From: JAZDLO01 sp043801935
Lineage (GTDB): Bacteria > Actinomycetota > Thermoleophilia > RBG-16-64-13
Assembly: GCA_043801935.1 (NCBI GenBank)
Contig: JAZDLO010000032.1
Location: 1-5,724, forward strand
DNA: 5,724 nt
Reading direction: 5' to 3'
Shown: piece after piece, positions 1-5,724 of the stretch
Layout: each line of letters starts with the position of its first letter
Position numbering within the stretch: the first letter of the stretch is position 1
Notes under the pieces: generated by a model
The model's database searches: none
The model's input: the letters and a program-made list of their open reading frames with translations, nothing else
What the model was told of the DNA's origin: nothing
Translations under genes and position numbers: made by a program

Positions 1-132
1 GTCGATTTCGAAGGTCGTCAGAAGACGGTTTTTCGCGACATCAGCTGGGGTCAGGCGATGGGCAAGGTCATCAATACGTATCGCCGCCCGGCCGTCGATA
101 CGTACGTAGCCACAAGCCATCCAGAGACGTGA
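1..132 (+). CDS. C-terminal end of an unrecognised protein (partial)
   Basis: Frame 1 is open from the first base to a TGA at 130-132, giving the last 43 residues of a protein whose start lies outside the window. The tail includes KTVFRDISWGQAMG and ends in ATSHPET. It has no membrane segment and no motif that I recognise. It is soluble-looking and mixed in charge. The frame is supported by the close fit to the next gene: only 17 bases separate the stop from the ATG at 150, and the Shine-Dalgarno sequence of that gene lies just after this stop. This spacing suggests one transcript with the downstream lactonase-like gene. I cannot assign a function; any enzyme of the same pathway would fit the position, but that is inference. 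Confidence 0.7.
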   Translation, partial: VDFEGRQKTVFRDISWGQAMGKVINTYRRPAVDTYVATSHPET

Positions 133-134
133 CC

Positions 135-144
135 AAGAGGAGGT
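135..144 (+). promoter_or_regulatory. Ribosome binding site that sets the lactonase start
   Basis: AAGAGGAGGT lies six bases before the ATG at 150 and is close to an ideal anti-16S match. An in-frame GTG at 129 overlaps the previous stop (GTGA) and would add seven residues, but it has no comparable site before it and would put the Shine-Dalgarno inside the coding region. The ATG at 150 is therefore preferred. Confidence 0.8.
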
Positions 145-149
145 ATGTC

Positions 150-953
150 ATGAAGTCGACGAGAGTATGTCTGTTTGATACGGGATCCATGGCCATCGAC
201 GGCCACAAGATCTACTGGAACCGCGGTCCCGCCGGGGACATCCGCTTTCCCTGCTACAGCGCTCTCATCGAGCACGAGGAGGGCCTGTTCATCGTGGAGA
301 CCGGCTTCGATCTGGAGTTCATGACCAAGTTCGTGTCCCAGGATCACGCCCTGCAGTCTGCGGAGCAGACGTTCCCCGCCCAGCTGGCCAAGGTGGGGTA
401 CAAGCCGGAGGACATAACCCATATCATCAACACCCACCTGCACATCGACCACTGCGGCTGCAACCATCTCTTCCCCCAGGCTACGGTGGTGTGCCACGTA
501 AAAGAGTATGAGTCAGCCATGAAGCCGGAATTGTTCGAGCACCTGAGCTACTCGGCTGTGGGTTACTTCGCCCCCCAGCTGGTCAAGCGCTGGCGGGAGA
601 TCCCGGAGGGGGTGGACCCCAATCTCTCCCCCAAGTTCGAGCTCTTGACCGGGGACGTGGAGTTCGTCCCCGGCGTCCGTCTGTTCGAGACCGTGGGCCA
701 CTCGGCCGGCCACTACAGTGTGATGGTGGAGCTGGAAGGGCGCCGGCCCATGCTGTTCACCGGGGATGCGTCCATGACCCCCAAAACCCTGGAGATGATG
801 GTCATCGGCGGCTTCCACCTCGATCCCATCACCGCCACCCGCTCGCTGCAGAGGCTGAAGCACCTGGCCGCCGAGCACGACGCCGAGTTGTTCTACTCCC
901 ACAACATGCCCGAGTTCGAGACCTGGAAGAAAGCACCGGAGTGGTACGCATAA
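150..953 (+). CDS. Metallo-beta-lactamase-fold lactonase, 4-pyridoxolactonase-like
   Basis: This 267-residue protein is a zinc-dependent hydrolase of the metallo-beta-lactamase fold, probably opening a lactone ring in the cytoplasm (no signal peptide or membrane segment). The sequence shows THLHIDH with H96, H98, D100 and H101, then H184 in VGHSAGHYS, D206 in FTGDAS and H251 in YSHN. Together these are the full ligand set for two zinc ions. The N-terminal block with WNRGP (23-27), RFP (32-34) and LIEH (39-42) matches, as I recall it, 4-pyridoxolactonase of vitamin B6 breakdown. Its length (about 268 residues) and metal-ligand spacing agree to within one residue. N-acyl-homoserine lactonases share the fold and motifs, so quorum-quenching activity is an alternative. 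No other B6 pathway gene is visible, so the true substrate may be another lactone. It follows the upstream partial gene by 17 bases and precedes the SnoaL-like gene by 90 bases. The fold and class are secure; the substrate is not. Confidence 0.9.
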   Translation: MKSTRVCLFDTGSMAIDGHKIYWNRGPAGDIRFPCYSALIEHEEGLFIVETGFDLEFMTKFVSQDHALQSAEQTFPAQLAKVGYKPEDITHIINTHLHIDHCGCNHLFPQATVVCHVKEYESAMKPELFEHLSYSAVGYFAPQLVKRWREIPEGVDPNLSPKFELLTGDVEFVPGVRLFETVGHSAGHYSVMVELEGRRPMLFTGDASMTPKTLEMMVIGGFHLDPITATRSLQRLKHLAAEHDAELFYSHNMPEFETWKKAPEWYA

Positions 954-1031
954 CCCGCCGGTCTTTGGGCTGCGCCGTTCTTCGCGGCGACGCTGACCGG
1001 GTGGTTCCTCGAGCGCATGAGAAGAGCTGGA

Positions 1032-1038
1032 AAGGAAG
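1032..1038 (+). promoter_or_regulatory. Ribosome binding site that sets the SnoaL-like start
   Basis: AAGGAAG lies five bases before the ATG at 1044. An in-frame ATG at 1017 would add nine residues (starting MRRAGKEEV), but its upstream bases are GC-rich with no purine-rich site, and the added residues read through this Shine-Dalgarno. The start at 1044 is preferred. Confidence 0.65.
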
Positions 1039-1043
1039 AAGTT

Positions 1044-1661
1044 ATGTCTGAACACCTGGCCGCCGACAAAGCGGCGATACGGGAGACGGTCGAGAACTGG
1101 GTCATCTGGCGGGACGCGGGTAACTGGGATAAGTTCGCCACCTGCTGGCACGCCGGCGGCTGGATGACGGCTACCTGGTTCCAGGGCCCCTGGGAGGAAT
1201 TCATCGAGATCAGCCGCAAGGCCTTCGACCAGGGCGTCAACATCCTTCACCTGCTGGGAGGGTGGTCGTGCGAGCTGGCCGGAGCCCGGGCCATCTCTCA
1301 GACCAAAGCCACCCTCCACCAGCGTGGGCAGGTGGAGGGAGTGTTGGTGGATGCCATCTGTTGGAGCCGTTTCTACGACTTCTTCGAGAAGCGCGACGGT
1401 CGCTGGGCCATCGTCCGGCGCCAGCCCATCTACGAGAAGGATCGTATCGATCCGGTGGACCCGGCGGCGACGCTGAAGCTCGATCCGGACGTGTTGGCCC
1501 GCTTCCCCGAAGGCTACCGGCACCTGGCCTACATGCAGACCAAGGTGGGCTTCAAGGTGAAGCTGGCTCTGCCCGGTACCCGGGGACCCGAGGTGGAGAA
1601 GCTCTACGCGGAAGGCGCAGCCTGGCTGGCGGGGGCGCCCACGCCAGGAGAGCCGCTCTAA
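1044..1661 (+). CDS. SnoaL-like / NTF2-superfamily protein
   Basis: This 205-residue soluble protein has the layout of the SnoaL-like branch of the NTF2 fold. Residues 7-33 form an opening helix with IRETVENWVIWRDAGNWDKF. An aromatic-rich stretch follows (W36, W40, W45, F46). The ILHLLGG segment is at 67-73, and the closing strands at 108-130 carry SRFYDFFEKRDGRWAIV and then QPIYEKDR. Family members include polyketide cyclases, dehydratases and isomerases, but many are of unknown function and do not reveal their chemistry by sequence. The domain normally ends near residue 135. Here a further 70 residues follow, with FPEGYRHLAYMQTKVG (154-169) and an Ala/Leu-rich final helix (180-197), which I believe is a feature of one subgroup. 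It sits 90 bases after the lactonase-like gene, same strand, and may share its transcript. A role as a small catabolic isomerase or dehydratase is inference. It could equally be a binding protein. Confidence 0.82.
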   Translation: MSEHLAADKAAIRETVENWVIWRDAGNWDKFATCWHAGGWMTATWFQGPWEEFIEISRKAFDQGVNILHLLGGWSCELAGARAISQTKATLHQRGQVEGVLVDAICWSRFYDFFEKRDGRWAIVRRQPIYEKDRIDPVDPAATLKLDPDVLARFPEGYRHLAYMQTKVGFKVKLALPGTRGPEVEKLYAEGAAWLAGAPTPGEPL

Positions 1662-1752
1662 GGGGCTGCCGATCGCCGGTGGTGGATATTGATGATGTTC
1701 TCGGGAGGTTCGAGCCGAAGGTTTGGCGTGGCCTGATAGCTGCAGTCTGCTC

Positions 1753-1780
1753 GCAGGACGGGAGCGCGCTCTCGTCCTGC
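1753..1780 (+). terminator. 12-bp hairpin, possible terminator or leader stem
   Basis: Bases 1753-1764 pair with 1769-1780 (GCAGGACG... against ...CGTCCTGC). This gives 12 base pairs, one of them G-U, around a 4-base CGCG loop. It starts 92 bases after the stop of the SnoaL-like gene. There is no run of T after it (CACGCGCTTTCC follows), so it is not a classical intrinsic terminator. It could stabilise the 3' end of the upstream transcript, act as a U-tract-poor terminator, or belong to a hyuA leader. Confidence 0.4.
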
Positions 1781-1915
1781 CACGCGCTTTCCGGCCATTT
1801 GTATGCCGGCCCCGTGGGCCGTTCCCGTCGGACCCCTCGGAGCACCCAGGGCCTCGTCGACCATCCGCGAGCACCGGTTTCCCTGCAGCTACCGGTCGTC
1901 CCACCGTCACCAGTC

Positions 1916-1926
1916 TTGTGATACAA
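1916..1926. promoter_or_regulatory. Candidate GntR (FadR-type) operator
   Basis: TTGTGATACAA is an 11-base imperfect palindrome (TTGT/ACAA) that satisfies the TNGTNNNACNA pattern of FadR-subfamily GntR repressors. It ends 42 bases before the hyuA ATG, where a repressor would block transcription. No regulator gene is in the window, and a match of this length can occur by chance, so this is a suggestion rather than a proven operator. Confidence 0.3.
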
Positions 1927-1956
1927 ATGTCGAAGCCAGCCACTGCGCGCGGCACA

Positions 1957-1964
1957 TAAGGAGG
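1957..1964 (+). promoter_or_regulatory. Ribosome binding site of hyuA
   Basis: TAAGGAGG sits four bases before the ATG at 1969. The match is near perfect though the spacing is on the short side. It fixes the start that puts the DTGGTFTD nucleotide-binding motif at residues 7-14, as is usual for the family. Confidence 0.8.
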
Positions 1965-1968
1965 CACT

Positions 1969-4038
1969 ATGTTCGAAATCGTCATCGATACAGGTGGGAC
2001 CTTCACCGATTCTGTATTGATGGATCGCGATCGCCACGTACACACAGCTAAGTATCCGACCGATGTCGACGAGCCCGCTAACAGCATAATGGGTTGTATT
2101 GGGATACTGGCCGAACAGATGAATATGAAGGAAGAAGAGCTTCTTGAAGACACTTCGACCTTGGTCATCGGTACCACTCTCTCTACCAACTGCCTGCTCG
2201 AGAAGAAGGGGGCGAAGTGTTGCCTCCTCTATACGAAGGGATTCAGAGATATCCCCGAGTTGGGCGCCAAGGTACGGCAGCGAGACATATACAACTTGAA
2301 GACGCCTCCCCCAACCTATCTGATTCCTCGCTACCTACGCTTCGGAGTGGAGGAGCGCACGCTGTTCAACGGAGAGATCCTCACCCCATTGAACGAACAG
2401 GACGTCCGCGACGCCGTACAGAAGGCGCGGGAACAGGAGGTCGAGGTCCCGGTCATCTGTTTCCTGCACTCCTATATCAATCCCGCGCACGAAGAGAAAG
2501 CCGCTGAGATCGTCCGAAGTGAGTACCCGGATTGCGTGGTCTCCTCGCATATCCTACGGCGATGGATACAGTACGACCGACTGAGCACGGCGGAGATAGC
2601 CGGATACGTGAAGCCCATGACCGCTCGCTTCGTTAGATCGCTCGAGAAACGGATGAAGGACTCCAGCTTCAAAGGCACGCAGCTCTTCGTCACCTGCGCC
2701 GGCGGCGTCACCACCGCCGATCTCTGCCTGGACAATCCTGCCCTCCTGATCGGCTCGGGCCCGGCCGCGGGGCCCCTGCTGGGCAGGTTCCTGGCGGAGC
2801 TGGCCGGCTTAACGGACGTGATCATCCTCGATGTCGGGGGAACGAGCTCCGACCTGGCCATGCTTCCCGGGCTGACCATTACCACCACCACGGAGACCAG
2901 GATAGGCGAGTACCGGAACGCCTGCGAAGCGGTCGACGTCGGCAGCATCGGAGCAGGTGGGGGAAGCATCGCCCGCCTCGACGAGCGCAAGATGCTGTAT
3001 GTCGGGCCTTCCAGCGCCGGCGCCGACCCCGGCCCCGCCTGTTACGGCAGGGGCGGGCAGCTACCCACGGTCACGGATGCCGACGTGGTCCTCGGATACA
3101 TCCCCGTCGATTATTTCCTGGGCGGGGCGATGGCTCTGGACGCCGGCCGCGCGGAGAAAGCCATAGACGAGGTCATAGCCAAGCCGCTGGGCATCGATAC
3201 CGTCGAGGCGGCCGCCGCCATCTCCTCGCTCGTGGAAGACAACATGGCGAACGAGATCTTCCTGGAAGCGGTCAAGAGGGGGCTCGACCCTCGGGACTTC
3301 AGTCTCGTCGTCGGCGGCGGGGCCGGCCCGGTCCACTCGGTCGCCGTGGCAGCCAAATTGGGCATGAAGCAGGTCTATATACCCAAGCAGGCCGCCGTGT
3401 TCTGCGCTTTTGGAGCGGCGTTGGCCGACTACAAATACGTCCTCAACCGGTTCATCTACCGTAGAGACGACGAAGTCGACATCGAAGAGGTAAGAGGCCT
3501 CTACGAGGATCTGGAGGAAGAAGGGGTCGCCATCCTCGAGCGCCAAGGTGTGGCCGAGAAGGATATGCAACTCATCCGAGGAGCGGAGATGCGCTACTTC
3601 GGGCAGCTGCACGACGTCGATGTCGTCGTGGCCGGCACCCGTCAGGGGCAACCCTTCACCGAAGAGACCCTCAAGGAGTTGGTCCAGGGTTTCCACGAGC
3701 AACACCGAGCGCTGTTCGGCTGGTCGGACTCGGCTATGCCCACCATCCTGTCGATGCTGAAGCTGCAAGCGATCGGCACCCGAGCGCCGGTCGAGTTGAA
3801 GAAGCAGCCAGCCTCCTCCTCCGACGCCTCCCCGGCGCTCAAACGCACACGACGAGTGTACTTGAGGGACCTGGGGGGATTCCAAGAGACCCCCTGCTAC
3901 GACTCGGACCGGCTGCGACACGGCAACGTGATCTCGGGTCCGGCGATCATAGAAGAGGCAAAGACCACCGTAGTCTTACCCCGGGGCGCCGAACTGGTCG
4001 TCGACCCCTACGAGAACTACTTCATAACCATATCCTGA
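1969..4038 (+). CDS. hyuA: Hydantoinase/oxoprolinase family subunit A (HyuA)
   Basis: This complete 689-residue protein is the ATP-binding subunit of a two-part ATP-dependent enzyme. Relatives include N-methylhydantoinase A, the N-terminal half of 5-oxoprolinase, the caprolactamase alpha subunit and subunits of acetone/acetophenone carboxylases. They phosphorylate an amide or ketone oxygen so that the partner can hydrolyse or carboxylate it. The sequence shows the actin-like ATPase signature: DTGGTFTD (7-14), GTTLSTN (68-74), SGPAAG (263-268), DVGGTSSD (288-295), IGAGGGSIARLD (327-338), GPSSAGADPGPACYGRGG (346-363) and GGGAGPVH (449-456). The C-terminal part carries MRYFGQLHDV (541-550) and SGPAIIEE (656-663). 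No key motif is missing and the length is typical. It is cytoplasmic. Its stop codon overlaps the ribosome binding site of the B-subunit gene 12 bases before that start, so the pair is surely one operon. ATA isoleucine codons are much more frequent here than in the two upstream genes. The substrate cannot be read from the sequence; cyclic amide hydrolysis is the default guess. Confidence 0.95.
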   Translation: MFEIVIDTGGTFTDSVLMDRDRHVHTAKYPTDVDEPANSIMGCIGILAEQMNMKEEELLEDTSTLVIGTTLSTNCLLEKKGAKCCLLYTKGFRDIPELGAKVRQRDIYNLKTPPPTYLIPRYLRFGVEERTLFNGEILTPLNEQDVRDAVQKAREQEVEVPVICFLHSYINPAHEEKAAEIVRSEYPDCVVSSHILRRWIQYDRLSTAEIAGYVKPMTARFVRSLEKRMKDSSFKGTQLFVTCAGGVTTADLCLDNPALLIGSGPAAGPLLGRFLAELAGLTDVIILDVGGTSSDLAMLPGLTITTTTETRIGEYRNACEAVDVGSIGAGGGSIARLDERKMLYVGPSSAGADPGPACYGRGGQLPTVTDADVVLGYIPVDYFLGGAMALDAGRAEKAIDEVIAKPLGIDTVEAAAAISSLVEDNMANEIFLEAVKRGLDPRDFSLVVGGGAGPVHSVAVAAKLGMKQVYIPKQAAVFCAFGAALADYKYVLNRFIYRRDDEVDIEEVRGLYEDLEEEGVAILERQGVAEKDMQLIRGAEMRYFGQLHDVDVVVAGTRQGQPFTEETLKELVQGFHEQHRALFGWSDSAMPTILSMLKLQAIGTRAPVELKKQPASSSDASPALKRTRRVYLRDLGGFQETPCYDSDRLRHGNVISGPAIIEEAKTTVVLPRGAELVVDPYENYFITIS

Positions 4039-4044
4039 GGAGGT
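4037..4044 (+). promoter_or_regulatory. Ribosome binding site of hyuB overlapping the hyuA stop
   Basis: GAGGAGGT begins inside the TGA stop of hyuA (4036-4038) and ends six bases before the ATG at 4051. Ribosomes finishing hyuA therefore release on the hyuB initiation site, which favours translational coupling and matched amounts of the two subunits. Confidence 0.8.
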
Positions 4045-4050
4045 GAACCG

Positions 4051-5724
4051 ATGACCGATCGTACGGCGATAGACCCTTTGACCCTGTCTCTTGTCGAAGG
4101 CAGGTTGAATTCCATGAACGAAGAGCTGGGCGACAGGATGTTTCGTCAAGCTTTTTCTTTCGCGACGGCGCGTATCCACGATCTGGGCACCGTACTGTTC
4201 GACCATAAGGAGCGAACGCTCACCATCGGCAATTGGATGCCGGTTCACACCGCGGGTGGTGATGTCTGCCTGAAGGGAATGCTGGACTACATAGGTCGCG
4301 ACAACGTCAAACCCGATGATTTCATCATCGCGAACGACCCGTTTATCGTGAGATTCGGCCATGCGCCCGACTGGTCCTTCATCCGTCCCATCTTCTACGA
4401 GGGGGAGCTCGTCTTCTACCACTTCCTGAGGACCCACGTATATGACTCCGGCGGTTCCTTCCAGGGTGCCTATTACCCCCGCGCCTACGACTGCCATGGC
4501 GAGGGGCTCATGATCCCTCCGGTGAAGATCAGCGAAGGGGGAGTGATCGACGAAAAAGTCTTCTCCGTGATCCTGCGCAACGTGAGGGGGTCCGCTCTGG
4601 TCCGCGCGGACACCATGCTGGTGTTCGAGGCCATGAAGAAAGCTGAGAAGAGGGTTATCGACATGCTCCGCAGCTACGGCAAGGACACCGTGCTCGCGGC
4701 ATGCGATGAGTTCCTCACACGGACCGAGGAAGCGGTGAGGAAGACCATCTCCACGTGGCCGGCCGGAACCTACAGGGCAGAACGAGCGGCGGACTGGGAC
4801 GGGACGACCGACAGGCCGGTCTGGGTCCGACTGACCCTTACCGTCAAGCCGGACGAGGGGCAGCTTATACTCGATTTCTCCGACAGCGACCCCCAGGTGG
4901 ACTACATCAACTGCCCCCTGGGGCAGACGGCGGCGGCGGTGGTCTCCGGCGTGACCTGGTCCCTTCCGCCCGGGACGCATCGCAACCAGGGGTTGATCGA
5001 CTGTCTGACCATCATCACGAAGGAGGGCACGGTACTCGGCCCGACCTACCCGGCCACCTCCGGGGGGCAGGCTCCCACTGTGGGCACACATGTGACGGAA
5101 TGCGTCCAGATCGCTCTAGGCCAGGTCGTGCCGAAAGAGACCTCGGCCATTTGGTCCAGGCACTTGTGCCCCATCATCACCGGGAAACTCCGAGACCAGA
5201 TCGACCCGCGAACAGGATCGCCCCGCGTCTACTGGACATCCCCCTTTCATGGCGATGGGTCGAGTGGTGCCCTGTATGGCTACGACGGGGTCGACGGACT
5301 CGGTCCCATCCATGCCGGGGGCGCGGTGGTCAGGGCGCCCGTGGAGGTCGAGGAATGGGATACGCCCTATCGCTGGCTCCACTATGAGTTCCTGAAGGAT
5401 TCCGCCGGCGACGGCGAGTGGAGAGGAGGAGCAGGCACCGAGGTCCGAATCCAGAACCTCTATAACGCCGACGTCTGGGAGCCCCATGACTGCGTTGTCA
5501 TGACGGGCAACTCCGACGGTGAGAAGTTCACCCATACCGGTCTGATGGGCGGCACGGACGGCAAGGCGCACAAGCTCGGCATCATCCGAAACGGAGAAGA
5601 CGTACGCTTGCGCTGTTGCGACGTCCAGTACGTACAGCCGGGCGACATCGTCTGGACCAAGTCGGGCGGTGGTGGCGGCTACGGCGACCCGCTCGACAGA
5701 GACGTCGAGATGGTCCGTTGGGAC
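4051..5724 (+). CDS. hyuB: Hydantoinase/oxoprolinase family subunit B (HyuB), 3' end beyond window
   Basis: The frame is open from the ATG at 4051 to the last base, giving 558 residues with no stop. This is the partner of HyuA: it holds the site where the activated substrate is hydrolysed or carboxylated. Family hallmarks are the N-terminal DPLTLSLVEGRLNSMNEELG (8-27), NDP (95-97), a LDFSDSDPQVDYINCP block (274-289), VEVEEWDTPYRW (431-442), DSAGDGEWRGGAG (450-462) and the C-terminal signature GGGGYGDPLDRD (540-551). That last signature normally lies close to the end of B subunits, so only a short tail is probably missing. H104, D107, H129 and D132 (in FGHAPD and THVYD) sit where related carboxylases bind a metal, as far as I recall. 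The usual NDPYxGGTHxxD motif is altered here: NDPFIVRFGHAPD lacks the paired glycines. Related enzymes include N-methylhydantoinase B, caprolactamase beta and acetone carboxylase alpha. The family is certain; the substrate is not. Confidence 0.93.
   Translation, partial: MTDRTAIDPLTLSLVEGRLNSMNEELGDRMFRQAFSFATARIHDLGTVLFDHKERTLTIGNWMPVHTAGGDVCLKGMLDYIGRDNVKPDDFIIANDPFIVRFGHAPDWSFIRPIFYEGELVFYHFLRTHVYDSGGSFQGAYYPRAYDCHGEGLMIPPVKISEGGVIDEKVFSVILRNVRGSALVRADTMLVFEAMKKAEKRVIDMLRSYGKDTVLAACDEFLTRTEEAVRKTISTWPAGTYRAERAADWDGTTDRPVWVRLTLTVKPDEGQLILDFSDSDPQVDYINCPLGQTAAAVVSGVTWSLPPGTHRNQGLIDCLTIITKEGTVLGPTYPATSGGQAPTVGTHVTECVQIALGQVVPKETSAIWSRHLCPIITGKLRDQIDPRTGSPRVYWTSPFHGDGSSGALYGYDGVDGLGPIHAGGAVVRAPVEVEEWDTPYRWLHYEFLKDSAGDGEWRGGAGTEVRIQNLYNADVWEPHDCVVMTGNSDGEKFTHTGLMGGTDGKAHKLGIIRNGEDVRLRCCDVQYVQPGDIVWTKSGGGGGYGDPLDRDVEMVRWD

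Larger units (their letters stand above)
1662..1968. other. Gene-free control region between SnoaL-like gene and hyuA
   Basis: These 307 bases hold no convincing gene. Short open frames exist on both strands, but their translations are Pro/Arg/Ser-rich, lack recognisable motifs and have no Shine-Dalgarno. The region contains a 12-bp hairpin (1753-1780), a 5-bp GC hairpin (1808-1820), two copies of ACCGGT (1873-1878 and 1891-1896), a GntR-type palindrome (1916-1926) and the hyuA ribosome binding site. I see no clear sigma-70 promoter: TACAAA at 1922-1927 could serve as a -10 element, but no -35 lies at the right distance. The size and content suggest that the upstream unit ends here and hyuAB is transcribed from its own promoter. 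Confidence 0.6.

Noticed and set aside
74..108. Repeated ATACGTA and a TACGTACGTA palindrome as an operator before the lactonase gene
   Set aside because: Both copies lie in coding sequence exactly eight codons apart and encode repeated Thr-Tyr pairs, so codon repetition explains them.
1689..1694. TTGATG as a -35 promoter element
   Set aside because: No -10-like hexamer lies 16-18 bases downstream.
1262..1921. A 219-codon + strand frame overlapping the SnoaL-like gene and the gap
   Set aside because: It is an out-of-frame Arg/Gly/Ala-rich translation, whereas the overlapping frame carries the clear SnoaL-like sequence. There is no ribosome binding site.
513..2189. A 558-codon open frame on the - strand
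   Set aside because: It lies opposite three + strand features including two clear enzyme genes, its translation has no family motif and is rich in Arg/Pro/Gly/Ser, and it runs through the gene-free gap. This is the usual antisense shadow of GC-rich coding DNA.
3061..3921. A 286-codon open frame on the - strand
   Set aside because: It is antisense to motif-bearing parts of hyuA, with no recognisable domain.
3976..5091. A 371-codon open frame on the - strand
   Set aside because: It is antisense to the end of hyuA and most of hyuB, both of which carry clear family signatures. No motif of its own is seen.
5664..5685. GGTGGTGGCGGC-type repeat near the window end
   Set aside because: It encodes the conserved glycine run of the HyuB C-terminal signature GGGGYGDP, so it is a protein motif and not a DNA repeat.

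Overview
The window comes from a GC-rich bacterium with strong Shine-Dalgarno sites (AGGAGG-type) before every complete gene. All supported genes lie on the + strand. The phylum cannot be fixed from the sequence. The gene types (hydantoinase/oxoprolinase pair, lactonase-like metallo-hydrolase, SnoaL-like protein) are common in catabolic regions of soil, marine and sediment bacteria such as Actinomycetota, Chloroflexota, Pseudomonadota and uncultured relatives, so I make no narrower claim. There are no RNA genes, CRISPR arrays, insertion sequences or phage genes.

Layout: (1) 1-132 is the last 43 codons of an unrecognised gene. (2) 150-953 encodes a 267-residue metallo-beta-lactamase-fold hydrolase with all dinuclear zinc ligands. 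It most resembles 4-pyridoxolactonase and N-acyl-homoserine lactonase-type enzymes. (3) 1044-1661 encodes a 205-residue SnoaL/NTF2-like protein with a conserved-looking C-terminal extension. (4) 1662-1968 is a 307-base gene-free stretch holding a 12-bp hairpin and an 11-base site that fits the operator pattern of FadR-type GntR regulators. (5) 1969-4038 encodes a complete hydantoinase/oxoprolinase A subunit (HyuA, 689 residues). (6) 4051 to the window end encodes the partner B subunit (HyuB), open at the edge and probably lacking only its last few residues.

How they may work together: HyuA and HyuB are the two halves of an ATP-dependent enzyme. Relatives open cyclic amides (5-oxoproline, N-methylhydantoin, caprolactam) or carboxylate ketones. 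The upstream hydrolase probably opens a lactone or similar ester, and the SnoaL-like protein may be a small isomerase, dehydratase or binding protein. The simplest reading is a catabolic cluster for a heterocyclic or cyclic compound, probably in two transcription units: upstream gene-lactonase-SnoaL, then hyuAB behind its own control region. The substrate is not shown by the sequence. I found no clear evidence of a wholly new type of system. The most checkable leads are the lactonase identity, the unusual HyuB motif and the putative GntR-type operator.
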